Below, piece by piece: positions 22,897 to 31,406 of a DNA stretch of 33,502 bases. Within the stretch, counting starts at the first letter, position 1; each line of letters starts with the position of its first letter. Origin of the DNA: Anaerolineaceae bacterium (GTDB taxonomy: Bacteria; Chloroflexota; Anaerolineae; Anaerolineales; Villigracilaceae); NCBI GenBank assembly GCA_009885525.1, contig VFKN01000086.1, positions 1 to 33,502 of the forward strand. The letters are read 5' to 3'. The position numbers and the translations under genes were made by a program. Under the pieces are notes generated by a model. The model saw nothing but the letters and a program-made list of their open reading frames with translations, was not told where the DNA came from and searched no databases.

Positions 22897-25830
22897 ATGA
22901 CAGATAAAGGATCTTTCTCGACAACTGACCCCGAAGATCTGCTTCATGGCATGTTCAAAAACCATGATGCCATTATGCTTTTAATCGAACCAGAATCAGG
23001 GCGGATTCTGGATGCTAATGTTGCCGCAGAAAAATTTTATGGTTATACCCTCGCACAATTCAAAGAAATATATATTACCGACATTAATATTGTGCCGCCT
23101 GAACAAACGGTGGACGTACGCGCTCGCGCGTTGCGTGAAGAACATAATTCTTTTATTTGCTCGCATCGACTTGCCAGCGGAGAAATCCGCACAGTAGAGG
23201 TACACCCTTCGCCTGTTGTAGTTGACAGCCGGCCGGCCTTGTTTTTCATCATCCACGATATTACTGCGCACAAAACAGCGGAAGACCGTTATCAATCACT
23301 GTTTGACCGCATTATGGATGGCATTTACCGGAGCACACACGCAGGAAAATTTGTAGATGTAAACCCGGCAATGGTCAAGATGTTCGGCTACTCCAGCAAA
23401 GAAGAAATGCAAAGCATCGATATTAAAAAGGAACTGTACTTCGCGCCCGAAGAAAGAGGCAGCCATATTCTCGATACAGGGCAGGAGGAAACCGAAGTTT
23501 ACCGTATGCGCCGCAAGGACGGTTCTGAAATCTGGGTGGAAGATCACGGCTGGTACGTGCATGATGAACAGGGCAATATTATTTATCACGAAGGCATCCT
23601 GCGCGACGTGACTGAACGCAAGCGCGCCCAGTCGTTATGGAACAAATATACAGAGCAACTACAGGTCGTGTATCGTGCTTCCCGTCGATTGAATGCTTCA
23701 TTTGAGAAACAGCATATCTACGAAGTGACATACGAGAGCATTGCGCAGCTCATCACTTATGACACGGTCTATATTTCATCCTTTGAACGACGTACCAGCA
23801 TGATCACCCTGGTGTTCGGATGGCATGACGGCGCGCCGCTGGATACAACCGTTTATCCGCCCATTCCTCTCGAGCCTCCGGGGAAAGGCATTCAGAGTGA
23901 AGCGATTCGTACTGCCAAACCGATTCTCCTGAACAATTTTCAGGAGCGGTTAAAGAACGTGAATGCGGTCCACACCTTTGACGATAAGGGAAATCGAATA
24001 GAGAATCCCCCCGAAGAAGGTGATATTCCCCGCTCGGCGCTGGTCGTGCCGATGATTGTCGAGAATCAAGTGATGGGTGCGATACAGGTATTCAGCTATA
24101 AAGCGAACACATATACAGAAAGCGATTTGGACCTGCTTAATACAGTTGCCTCGCAGACCGCTGTCGCCCTGATTAATTCTGACCTGTTCCAGCGCGTTCA
24201 GCAGGAGAACCGTGAGCGTAAGCAAGCCGAGAATATGCTGCTCGCGCGTACACGCGAATTAAAAACGCTTTTCACAATTTCCAACCATATCAGCTTTGTG
24301 CAGACTGAAACCGAGATCCTGCCGCAGATACTTAAAGAACTAAAATCCGCGATTGATGCCGATACCATTGCGATCATTTTGCTTGAATCTAATCAAACCC
24401 AGTTGAACATTACCAGCGCAAGCGGCGACCTTGCTGCTTATGTCGGTCATACATTCAATGTGGATGAAGGCATCAGCGGGGAAATCCTCAAGTCGCGTCA
24501 GCTTTATCAGACAGACGACCTCTCCGATGATCCGCTGCGTATTAAAAATCTAGATGGAATAAATAATCTCGGCCCGGCGATCTTCACACCGATCTTATCG
24601 GGTGATCACCTGCTTGGCTTATTGCTCGTCGCCCGAGAAAAAGGAAAACTTACGCTCTTGTTCTCACTCGAGGCCACGCGTCTGATCATCACCACCAGCG
24701 AATTGCTGGGCAACGCCATTAACCGTGTACGTTTGCATACCGAAACCGTACGCCGACTCGATCATTTGCAGACTCTGCGCGCAGTAGATCAGGCCATTGC
24801 CTCGAGTCTGGATCTGCACATTACGCTGAATATTTTGATCAAGCACACCATCACACAACTGCAAGTGGATGCGGCCACCGTATTTCTACTCCACCCGTAT
24901 CAACAAACTTTGCAATATGCCGCCGCCCAGGGTTTCCGAACCAATCACATCGAACGCGCCGAAATTCATCTTAACGATGATTTCTCAGGACGCTGCGTAA
25001 TGGAGCGCAGCATAATCCAGATCTTTGACCCTGCATTGGTGGCCAAAAATTTGCCGTTCGCCCGCCTGTGGTCGGAGGAAGGTTTCGTAAACTATATTTG
25101 TATGCCGCTGATTGCCAAGGGAGAAGTAAAAGGCGTGTTGGAAGTTTATCGCCGCACGCCCTTCACACCCGATGGAGAATGGCTCGAATTCCTTGAGACG
25201 CTTGCGAGCCAGGCCGCCATCACAATTGACAATGCGCAAATGTTCAACAACCTGCAAAGCGCGAATATGGAGCTCGCCATCGCGTATGATGCCACCATCG
25301 AAGGCTGGTCGCGTGCGATGGATTTGCGCGATAAAGAAACCGAAGGACATACTCAGCGCGTCACAGAAACCACCATCCTGTTGGCGCAGGCAATGGGCAT
25401 AAGCGACAAAGAGATACTTCACATCCGGCGCGGCGCGCTGCTGCACGATATTGGCAAGATGGGCGTTCCCGATCACATTTTGCTTAAGCCGGGCAAGTTG
25501 ACCCCGGAAGAATGGGATATCATGCGCACGCATCCCGTCCTTGCTTTTGAGATGCTTCAGCCAATCCGTTATTTGCAGCACTCACTGGATATTCCCTACT
25601 TACATCATGAACGATGGGATGGAAGCGGCTATCCGCGCGGACTTAAAGGCGAAGCGATTCCGCTCGCGGTGCGTATCTTCGCAGTGGTGGATGTGTACGA
25701 CGCGCTGACCAGTTCCCGCCCGTATCGCGAAGCGTGGAGTAAAGAGAAAACGCTCGAATACATCACAGAAAGACGCGGCACGGAATTCGACCCGCAGGTT
25801 GTGGATGCATTCTTGAAAATGATTCAATAG
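22897..25830 (+). CDS. PAS-PAS-GAF-GAF-GAF-HD-GYP sensor phosphodiesterase
   Basis: The 977-residue cytoplasmic sensor has PAS 1 at about 17-130 ('GRILDANVAAEKFYGYT') and PAS 2 at about 133-250 ('FVDVNPAMVKMFGYSS'). Three GAF domains lie at about 265-435, 460-620 and 640-795 ('TVASQTAVALINSDLF', 'LETLASQAAITIDNAQMF'). A C-terminal HD-GYP domain occupies about 800-977. Catalytic signatures are intact: His850-Asp851 (LLHDIGK), HHE at 903-905 and GYP at 911-913. HD-GYP proteins hydrolyse cyclic di-GMP. No TM segment and no receiver domain are present, so it senses small intracellular ligands or redox. It is transcribed alone between two terminators. Confidence 0.94.
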   Translation: MTDKGSFSTTDPEDLLHGMFKNHDAIMLLIEPESGRILDANVAAEKFYGYTLAQFKEIYITDINIVPPEQTVDVRARALREEHNSFICSHRLASGEIRTVEVHPSPVVVDSRPALFFIIHDITAHKTAEDRYQSLFDRIMDGIYRSTHAGKFVDVNPAMVKMFGYSSKEEMQSIDIKKELYFAPEERGSHILDTGQEETEVYRMRRKDGSEIWVEDHGWYVHDEQGNIIYHEGILRDVTERKRAQSLWNKYTEQLQVVYRASRRLNASFEKQHIYEVTYESIAQLITYDTVYISSFERRTSMITLVFGWHDGAPLDTTVYPPIPLEPPGKGIQSEAIRTAKPILLNNFQERLKNVNAVHTFDDKGNRIENPPEEGDIPRSALVVPMIVENQVMGAIQVFSYKANTYTESDLDLLNTVASQTAVALINSDLFQRVQQENRERKQAENMLLARTRELKTLFTISNHISFVQTETEILPQILKELKSAIDADTIAIILLESNQTQLNITSASGDLAAYVGHTFNVDEGISGEILKSRQLYQTDDLSDDPLRIKNLDGINNLGPAIFTPILSGDHLLGLLLVAREKGKLTLLFSLEATRLIITTSELLGNAINRVRLHTETVRRLDHLQTLRAVDQAIASSLDLHITLNILIKHTITQLQVDAATVFLLHPYQQTLQYAAAQGFRTNHIERAEIHLNDDFSGRCVMERSIIQIFDPALVAKNLPFARLWSEEGFVNYICMPLIAKGEVKGVLEVYRRTPFTPDGEWLEFLETLASQAAITIDNAQMFNNLQSANMELAIAYDATIEGWSRAMDLRDKETEGHTQRVTETTILLAQAMGISDKEILHIRRGALLHDIGKMGVPDHILLKPGKLTPEEWDIMRTHPVLAFEMLQPIRYLQHSLDIPYLHHERWDGSGYPRGLKGEAIPLAVRIFAVVDVYDALTSSRPYREAWSKEKTLEYITERRGTEFDPQVVDAFLKMIQ

Positions 25831-25837
25831 CAGGTAA

Positions 25838-25875
25838 AATAAAGTGACAGTCAACAAATTGGCTGTCACTTTATT
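25838..25875 (+). terminator. Terminator after the HD-GYP gene
   Basis: AATAAAGTGACAG (25838-25850) pairs with CTGTCACTTTATT (25863-25875). The next gene's ATG begins 3 nt later, so that gene's promoter must overlap the hairpin, or it relies on read-through. Confidence 0.8.
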
Positions 25876-25878
25876 ATT

Positions 25879-27150
25879 ATGTCCAACACATCCATTTCCA
25901 AAACCACCTTTCGTAGATTTCTACTTGGCATTCAAGGGCTTTGGCCCAGCCGTCGTTTTAGCGGACTGCCCGGCGTCACGTCTGCGCTTCATCAAATGGA
26001 AGCGTTGCAACTCGATCCGCTGGTGATGGTGGCGCGCAGTCAGGACATTGCCATGTATGGGCGCGTGCTGAATTACAAACCCGAATATCTTCATCAAACC
26101 GCATACGAACATCGCAAAGCATTTGATTATGGCGCGTGGCTGGCCATGTATCCCATGCGCGAATTTCCATACTGGCATGCCATCATGCCGCGCGTGGAAT
26201 CTTATTCGCGGCTGGCGTTGTTCAAGAAGAACTTTCCCGAAGCCATGCGGCAAGTACAGGAAATTTTGCGCGAAAACGGTCCCATGAGCAACCGCGACTT
26301 TCAAGGCGAAGGTCTCAAATATTGGAGTTATCGCGGGCGCAAAGATACATCCGTCGCGCTATTTTATTCGTGGCTGCTGGGCGATGTGATGATTACCAGC
26401 CGCAAAGGATTCGACCGCGTCTACGATCTGCGCGAACGTGTGATTCCCACCGAGTATCAGCGCGTCGCGGATATTTCCGAAGCCGAGGATTTCTTCGCGC
26501 GCAAACAAATCGCGTTTGCAGGTTTGCTGCGCGAGAAACGCTTCCGCACCAGCTGGTCGAATTCCATCGAGCGTAAAATATCTCCGCACGAAGATATACA
26601 AAAACTCGCCGAGATGACCGAGCGCGGAATTATCGCGCATTTGCAGGTGGAAGGCTTCAAGGAAACATGGATCACGCTCGCGGAGAATCTTCCTCATCTC
26701 GAAGATTTGGAATCGGGGAAGATTCCCAAGGCATGGAAATCAAAAAATCCCACTACGCAAGATGAAGTTACATTGCTCGCGCCATTGGAAATTGTGACCG
26801 CGCGCGGCCGCGCGAAGCAGGTCTTTGATTTTGAATATATCTGGGAAGTCTATAAGCCTTTACATCAACGCCGCTGGGGATATTACACCCTGCCCATTTT
26901 ATACGGCGACGATCTCGTTGCGCGTCTCGACCCGAAACTGGATCGTAAAACGAATACGCTGCACATCCTCGGTTTTTGGCTCGAAGATGACGCGCCGAAA
27001 GACAGCGAGTTTGCAACCGCGCTTGCAAAGGGATTACTTCGTTTTGCAGATATGATCGGCGCGGATAAAATCGATGTCAACGCGATCAAGCCCGTGAAGT
27101 TAAGATCTGAAGTGAAACGAATGTTCAAGGAGAAATACAATGGCAATTGA
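25879..27150 (+). CDS. YcaQ/AlkX-type winged-helix DNA glycosylase family protein
   Basis: The 423-residue protein of the HTH_42 family starts with 'FRRFLLGIQGLWP'. It has the catalytic-motif region 'MEALQLDPLVMVARSQD', where Gln44-Leu-Asp46 matches the QxD motif of E. coli YcaQ rather than QxQ of Streptomyces AlkZ. A winged-helix core follows ('ILRENGPMSNRDFQGEG', 'ALFYSWLLGDVMITSRKGF'), then the terminal domain ('LLAPLEIVTARGRAKQVFDFEY', 'RWGYYTLPILYGDDLVARLDPKLDR'). Family members excise bulky alkylated bases and unhook interstrand cross-links. It overlaps the downstream gene by 11 nt. The start sits 3 nt after a hairpin and has no Shine-Dalgarno. Confidence 0.9.
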   Translation: MSNTSISKTTFRRFLLGIQGLWPSRRFSGLPGVTSALHQMEALQLDPLVMVARSQDIAMYGRVLNYKPEYLHQTAYEHRKAFDYGAWLAMYPMREFPYWHAIMPRVESYSRLALFKKNFPEAMRQVQEILRENGPMSNRDFQGEGLKYWSYRGRKDTSVALFYSWLLGDVMITSRKGFDRVYDLRERVIPTEYQRVADISEAEDFFARKQIAFAGLLREKRFRTSWSNSIERKISPHEDIQKLAEMTERGIIAHLQVEGFKETWITLAENLPHLEDLESGKIPKAWKSKNPTTQDEVTLLAPLEIVTARGRAKQVFDFEYIWEVYKPLHQRRWGYYTLPILYGDDLVARLDPKLDRKTNTLHILGFWLEDDAPKDSEFATALAKGLLRFADMIGADKIDVNAIKPVKLRSEVKRMFKEKYNGN

Positions 27151-27577
27151 TCCCACTTATAACGAACAAAACCGCGCATCCACCGAACGCATGAAAGCGC
27201 TCGCCGCCAGCCTTACCGATGAGGAAATGCAAACCGGAGTAGGGGAGCACTGGACAGTTGCCATCGTATTCGCTCACCTCGCATGGTGGGATCGGCGCGT
27301 GTTGTATGTGCTGGATATGACTCAAAAGAACGGCAAGTTATTCGTCCCCGAAATTGACATCATCGTAAATGATTTGTCCCTGCCGTTATGGGCAGCCATC
27401 CCGCCACGTGAAGCCGCGCGCATCGGCATCGAAGCCTCCGCGGAATTGGACAAACGCCTCGAAACCTATGCCCCCAGTTTGCTGGAGGAAATTTATAACT
27501 TCAACAAACGCTGGGTCATTCGCGGCTTGCACCGCAACGAGCATTTAACCGAAGCCGAAGCAGCGGTGAAGAAATAA
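27140..27577 (+). CDS. DinB-superfamily-like protein
   Basis: The 145-residue four-helix-bundle-type protein begins 'YNEQNRASTERMKALAASL' and has the conserved 'GEHWTVAIVFAHLAWWDRRVL' helix. Such His residues are the metal ligands in DinB/mycothiol-dependent isomerase-like proteins. A final 'RWVIRGLHRNEHL' helix carries further His. DinB-like enzymes are metal-dependent transferases acting on small thiols; the substrate is unknown. AAGGAG lies inside the end of the glycosylase gene and the genes overlap by 11 nt, so they are coupled, which suggests a role in alkylation or electrophile stress. Confidence 0.82.
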   Translation: MAIDPTYNEQNRASTERMKALAASLTDEEMQTGVGEHWTVAIVFAHLAWWDRRVLYVLDMTQKNGKLFVPEIDIIVNDLSLPLWAAIPPREAARIGIEASAELDKRLETYAPSLLEEIYNFNKRWVIRGLHRNEHLTEAEAAVKK

Positions 27578-27637
27578 ATTGCCAGCCAATAATTTTTTTT
27601 CATATCCCAAAATTGATGATGTTCAAGAGGAAACAAT

Positions 27638-28087
27638 ATGATTATCGACCGAATAGACAACGCCCATCTATATCATGCAGTAAATATCAAATTCAAACGC
27701 GCATTTAACTATATTCATGAGATCGATGCGTCCAGCATTGCTGACGGAAAATATGAAATCGACGGCGGCAATATGTATGCTCTGGTTCAGCAATACAATA
27801 CAAAATTAAAAGAGCAAGGTTTTTGGGAGGCGCATCGCCGTTACATTGACCTGCAATATATCGTTCAAGGTGTCGAGGGGATGGGGTATGCCAATATCAA
27901 TCATCTGCAACAAGGCGAATATGACTCGACCAAAGATTTTTTACCCCTTTACGGTGACGGCGACCTTGTCACTTTGCGCAGCGGCAGTTTTGTCCTGCTC
28001 ATGCCGGAAGATGCCCACATGCCCGGCATGGCAATTGGCTCCCCTGCGCCTGTGAAAAAGGTGGTTGTAAAAATTGCCATCGATTAA
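27638..28087 (+). CDS. YhcH/YjgK/YiaL-family (cupin-fold) protein
   Basis: This 149-residue protein has the family signatures 'DGGNMYALVQQYNTK', 'FWEAHRRYIDLQYIVQG' and 'LLMPEDAHMPG', ending in 'VKKVVVKIAID'. The metal-binding Glu and His residues of the double-stranded beta-helix are visible. Characterised relatives sit in sialic-acid or other sugar catabolism operons as anomerase-like enzymes. It converges on the nonulosonic acid operon, which makes a sialic-acid link tempting, but it is on the other strand and separated by a terminator. AAGAGGAAA serves as ribosome-binding site. Confidence 0.92.
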   Translation: MIIDRIDNAHLYHAVNIKFKRAFNYIHEIDASSIADGKYEIDGGNMYALVQQYNTKLKEQGFWEAHRRYIDLQYIVQGVEGMGYANINHLQQGEYDSTKDFLPLYGDGDLVTLRSGSFVLLMPEDAHMPGMAIGSPAPVKKVVVKIAID

Positions 28088-28103
28088 TAACTAACCTTAC
28101 ACA

Positions 28104-28173
28104 GTGTCGTTCTGAGCGGAGCGAAGAACCGCTACGATTATCTCAGAGGCCCTTCGCTATCGCTCAGGGCGAC
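28104..28173. repeat. Palindromic repeat with GAGCGNAGCGAAG words
   Basis: GTGTCGTTCTGAGCGGAGCG faces CGCTATCGCTCAGGGCGACA. The interior has CTCAGAGG-type words as in 19012-19144, so these are two members of one family. Confidence 0.8.
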
Positions 28174-28177
28174 ATAA

Positions 28178-28210
28178 AAAGAGTCTGCTCAAAAATGGAG
28201 CAGACTCTTT
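28178..28210. terminator. Bidirectional terminator between converging operons
   Basis: AAAGAGTCTGCTC (28178-28190) pairs with GAGCAGACTCTTT (28198-28210) around a 7-nt loop, with A and T tracts on both sides. Confidence 0.93.
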
Positions 28211-28212
28211 TT

Positions 28213-29058
28213 TTACCAATCATTATTTTTTTCGTACCCTAGCCTCGCCAGCAAATCCCCCGTTACATCTTTGAATAAATTTTTATGAGCATCTGTAAAG
28301 TGCTCTCTCCACCCGCCCGTTTTTCCCGAGCGAAAGGTGTGACTCTTCTTAGGCTGAATCGCCTCGACCAAAACGGATAACGCCTTCCCGCGCGGAGTTG
28401 GAATCTTGTAACCGGTCTTCTCAACCTCGTCGAGCATCGCGTTGAGAGTCGCATCTCGATTATTGATCAAATCCTCGAAGCGGATACACATCACATGCTT
28501 TTGCTCCAGCCATTGGAACACGCCTTCGTAGCGCTGCTTCACGCTGACCATTTTCAGCCCGTCGCGGTCAATGCCGGTGATGGCAACATTCAACCGCGCG
28601 CCAAAATCAGGCAGGGATTTGTAGTACGCGTGCATCCCATGTTCTTCGTGCATATCGGTGGCAAAGAATACTTGCGAGACGAGCATATCACGGGGATCTC
28701 GATAAATAAAATAATTCACGCGATCGGGTTTGCATAACACCGCAACATTCTCGGGCGTTGCGTCCACATAGCCCCAGCCAATCACGCCATTTTTAATAGC
28801 GCGTATATCAGTCGCAATACTACTCTCTGTTCTCCGCTCTCCGCTTTTCTTGATCGTCCGAATCGGATCCGCCTCCACATACTTATACGGCATGATCTGC
28901 GTAAAACCGTTCAAAATTTGCAGCAACAAATGTGATCCGCTTTTGGGTTTGGAATTTCCAAAGACAGGCGGAGCATCATTAAAAGAAAACCGCTTCCATC
29001 GCAAAATGGCTTGAGCGGTTTTCCCATAAGGGCGTAACGTGCGGCGGACGTTTTTCAT
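28213..29058 (-). CDS. PAPS-dependent sulfotransferase
   Basis: This 281-residue sulfotransferase domain has the 5'-phosphosulfate loop 'PKSGSHLLLQIL' (PKSGTxxL type), the 3'-phosphate-binding 'YFIYRDPRDMLVSQ', and the C-terminal 'FRSGKTGGWREHFTDAHKN'. That last motif corresponds to RKGxxGDWKxxFT of cytosolic-type enzymes. It transfers sulfate from PAPS to a hydroxyl, probably on a carbohydrate. As the last gene of the nonulosonic acid operon it may sulfate the finished surface glycan; that substrate is inferred from context only. The operon ends in the terminator at 28178-28210. Confidence 0.9.
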   Translation of the reverse strand: MKNVRRTLRPYGKTAQAILRWKRFSFNDAPPVFGNSKPKSGSHLLLQILNGFTQIMPYKYVEADPIRTIKKSGERRTESSIATDIRAIKNGVIGWGYVDATPENVAVLCKPDRVNYFIYRDPRDMLVSQVFFATDMHEEHGMHAYYKSLPDFGARLNVAITGIDRDGLKMVSVKQRYEGVFQWLEQKHVMCIRFEDLINNRDATLNAMLDEVEKTGYKIPTPRGKALSVLVEAIQPKKSHTFRSGKTGGWREHFTDAHKNLFKDVTGDLLARLGYEKNNDW

Positions 29059-29061
29059 AAG

Positions 29062-29139
29062 AGTTACAGGTTACAGGTCACAGGTTACAGGTCACAGGTT
29101 GGTCAACCTTCCAACTTGTAACTTGCAACCTGTAACTTG
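29062..29139. repeat. Palindrome of GTTACAGG-type tandem words
   Basis: Tandem GTTACAGGTTACAGGTCACA words face CCAACTTGTAACTTGCAACC and TGTAACTTG. It fills the sulfotransferase/NeuB-like spacer. Confidence 0.85.
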
Positions 29140-29140
29140 T

Positions 29141-30022
29141 TTATTCGCTTACAACGCGGCGGAGTTTCTTCATCGAACCCTTTTCGGATTCGTAAACTTT
29201 TTTCACGCCGTCACCCAGTGCGGCTTCTGTCACGCGGATATATTTCACGAGTCGCTCAAATCCGCCCGGCTCAACGGATGCGGCTTGATCACTACCCCAC
29301 ATGGCGCGGTCGAGTGTGATGTGACGTTCAATGGATGTCGCGCCGAGCGCGATCGCAACCGCCGAAGGCACAAGTCCCACTTCGTGACCGGAATATCCGA
29401 TTGGGATGTTGGGGAATTCCTTGCGCAGTGTTCCGATCATGTTCAGATTCAATTCTTCGGGTTCGCACGGATAGGTGCTGGTGCAGTGCATGATGACGAG
29501 GTTCTCTTCGCCAACCGCATTCACGCCTTTATGAATTTGCTCCATCGTAGACATGCCCGTTGAAATAATGATCGGCTTGCCGGTCTTGCGAACATGCTTC
29601 ATCAAGTTGTGATCGGTGAGTGAAGCCGAAGGAACTTTATACGCGGGCGTTTCAAATTTTTCCATGAAATCTACCGAAGGCTCGTCCCACACCGAAACCA
29701 TCCAGTCAATTTTCTTTTCTTTGCAATAGCGGTCGATCTCGTGATATTGTTCTTCGTTGAATTCAACTTTATAGCGATAATCCAAATAGGTGATGTAACC
29801 CCAGGGCGTCTCGCGCATTTGTTTTTGTTGTTCGAGCGGTGTGCACACTTCGGGCGTGCGCTTCTGGAACTTGACCGCATCCGCACCTGCATGTGCCGCA
29901 GCGTCAATAATCTTCTTGGCAACATTGAGATTACCATTGTGATTAATGCCCACTTCCGCGATGATGTACGCAGGATGACCGTCACCCATTATTCGATTTC
30001 CAAATTTAATTTCACGAGCCAT
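29141..30022 (-). CDS. neuB: NeuB-family nonulosonic acid synthase
   Basis: The 293-residue TIM-barrel synthase begins 'AYIIAEVGINHNGNLNVAKK' and has 'AGADAVKFQKR', 'KVPSASLTDHNLMKHV', 'PIIISTGMSTMEQI', 'MHCTSTYPCEPEELNL' and 'IGYSGHEVGLVPSAVA'. The family condenses phosphoenolpyruvate with a six-carbon (amino)sugar or its phosphate to make sialic, legionaminic, pseudaminic or KDN-type acids. The usual C-terminal SAF (antifreeze-like) domain is absent: the protein stops after the barrel, about 50-60 residues shorter than classic NeuB. This and the fused phosphatase next door favour a 9-phosphate (KDN-like or mammalian-like) route, by inference. Confidence 0.9.
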   Translation of the reverse strand: MAREIKFGNRIMGDGHPAYIIAEVGINHNGNLNVAKKIIDAAAHAGADAVKFQKRTPEVCTPLEQQKQMRETPWGYITYLDYRYKVEFNEEQYHEIDRYCKEKKIDWMVSVWDEPSVDFMEKFETPAYKVPSASLTDHNLMKHVRKTGKPIIISTGMSTMEQIHKGVNAVGEENLVIMHCTSTYPCEPEELNLNMIGTLRKEFPNIPIGYSGHEVGLVPSAVAIALGATSIERHITLDRAMWGSDQAASVEPGGFERLVKYIRVTEAALGDGVKKVYESEKGSMKKLRRVVSE

Positions 30023-30039
30023 TTTTTCTCCTTAAATAT

Positions 30040-30106
30040 AGATATTAGATGACTGGAGAATAGATGAATAGTTGAACATCTTACTAATCTCTATTCTCTA
30101 CTCTCT
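30040..30106. repeat. Palindrome of GAATAGA-type words
   Basis: ATTAGATGACTGGAGAATAG and ATGAATAG face TAATCTCTATTCTCTACTCT. It sits in the NeuB/CMP-transferase spacer and runs up to within 20 nt of the upstream gene's stop. Confidence 0.65.
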
Positions 30107-31313
30107 TCAACACCATTTCACACAACTCGCGGATCGCGCCGCGCCCGCCATTCTTCGTCAAGACATGATCTGCCGCGCGGATCACTTCAGGATACGCATC
30201 CGCAACCGCCACATTCCAGCCCGCGATCTCAAAGCATGGCAGGTCGTTGAGGTCATTGCCAACATAGATGATATTCTCCGCGCCGATATTTTTCCGCTCG
30301 AGGATTTCGCGCAACACACGCCCTTTGTTTTGCAAGCCCACGCCGTGTATTGCCTCCACTCCCATTTTTTTCGCGCGCGCCTGCACCACTGGATTCGGCT
30401 CCGAAGAAAGGATCATCACATCGATACCTTTCTCGTGCAAGGTCTTGATGTGCATACTGTCGCTGCGTGAAGCGGAGACGGTCTCTTTGCCGTTCTCATC
30501 TGTCAACACGAGGTTATCCGTTATCACGCCGTCAAAATCGCAGACGATCATTTTTATCGTTTCGGGCATTTTGCGGCGTTGTTTGCCGGGTGAAACCATT
30601 TCCAATCCGCTGTAAACCAACGCTTCATATTTTGCCCAATCGGGGAGTGTGTCAATATCCACGGTGTATTTTGCATCGATCACCAGCGGATAAATTACAT
30701 CACCGGTCAATGATTTTTTCTGCGAGATCGTGGATGTGCGGATCGCGTCGATATGTCCTGTTTGCCAATACACGGGCGGAAGAATTTGTCGCGGCGCGTT
30801 ATAGGGTTCAGCAATTCCATCCACTTTAAGCAATGGGTTCAGCGGTTTATCTTCGCCGTTGAAGCGCCACATCTTAAATGGATTTTGTCCCGCGGGCACA
30901 ACTCCGCGCACGCAGTCCGCATCTTTATGATTAAGCAAAATATCAATTGCATCATCCAGCATGTTGATGGGGCGGATGGGGGAGGTGGGGCGCAATTGCA
31001 CAACGATCTCAGGATGATAACTTTCGATCTCTTCCAGCCATTTGAGCGCGTGTTCAAAGACGGGCAGGTCAGTGGTTTTGTCTTGAGCAAATTTGGCGGG
31101 ACGCAGGAATGGCGTTTCCGCACCCCATTCGCGGGCGACGGATGCGATCTCTTCATCATCCGTTGAGACGATGATACGCGTCACATGTTTGGATTGTTTC
31201 GCCGCGGCGATACTCCACGCGATGAGCGGATAGCCCGCGAAGTTGCGGATGTTCTTGCGCGGAATTCCTTTCGAGCCGCCGCGCGCGGGGATGAGGGCGA
31301 GTATGTCAGTCAT
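30084..31313 (-). CDS. Acylneuraminate cytidylyltransferase fused to KdsC-like HAD phosphatase
   Basis: In this 409-residue fusion, residues 1-230 are a CMP-sugar synthetase ('ALIPARGGSKGIPRKNI', 'VQLRPTSPIRP', 'PVYWQTGHIDAIR'), which activates the sugar with CTP. Residues 249-409 are a KdsC-type HAD phosphatase with Asp259 and Asp261 (VCDFDGVITDN), 'LSSEPNPVVQARAKKMG' and 'IYVGNDLNDLPCF'. Vertebrate CMAS has a related tandem design. Linking phosphatase and activase suggests the NeuB product is a 9-phosphate that is dephosphorylated and activated in sequence. The start ATG 31313 follows a palindromic spacer. Confidence 0.92.
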   Translation of the reverse strand: MTDILALIPARGGSKGIPRKNIRNFAGYPLIAWSIAAAKQSKHVTRIIVSTDDEEIASVAREWGAETPFLRPAKFAQDKTTDLPVFEHALKWLEEIESYHPEIVVQLRPTSPIRPINMLDDAIDILLNHKDADCVRGVVPAGQNPFKMWRFNGEDKPLNPLLKVDGIAEPYNAPRQILPPVYWQTGHIDAIRTSTISQKKSLTGDVIYPLVIDAKYTVDIDTLPDWAKYEALVYSGLEMVSPGKQRRKMPETIKMIVCDFDGVITDNLVLTDENGKETVSASRSDSMHIKTLHEKGIDVMILSSEPNPVVQARAKKMGVEAIHGVGLQNKGRVLREILERKNIGAENIIYVGNDLNDLPCFEIAGWNVAVADAYPEVIRAADHVLTKNGGRGAIRELCEMVLKRVENRD

Positions 31314-31323
31314 GGGCGAATGT

Positions 31324-31403
31324 AGACAGGTACACAGGTAAACAAGTGAACAGGAAACGCGCCGACTTATTTTCTTGTCTACGTGTATACCTGTGTACGC
31401 TTT
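31324..31403. repeat. Palindrome of ACACAGGTA-type words
   Basis: AGACAGGTACACAGGTAAAC and AAGTGAACAGG face CTTGTCTACGTGTATACCTG and TGTACGC. It spans the CMP-transferase/SDR spacer. Confidence 0.8.
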
Positions 31404-31406
31404 TAC

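Noticed and set aside
29062..29139. CRISPR array
   Set aside because: The direct repeats are only 7-10 nt without regular spacers, and the right half is their reverse complement; this is a palindrome.
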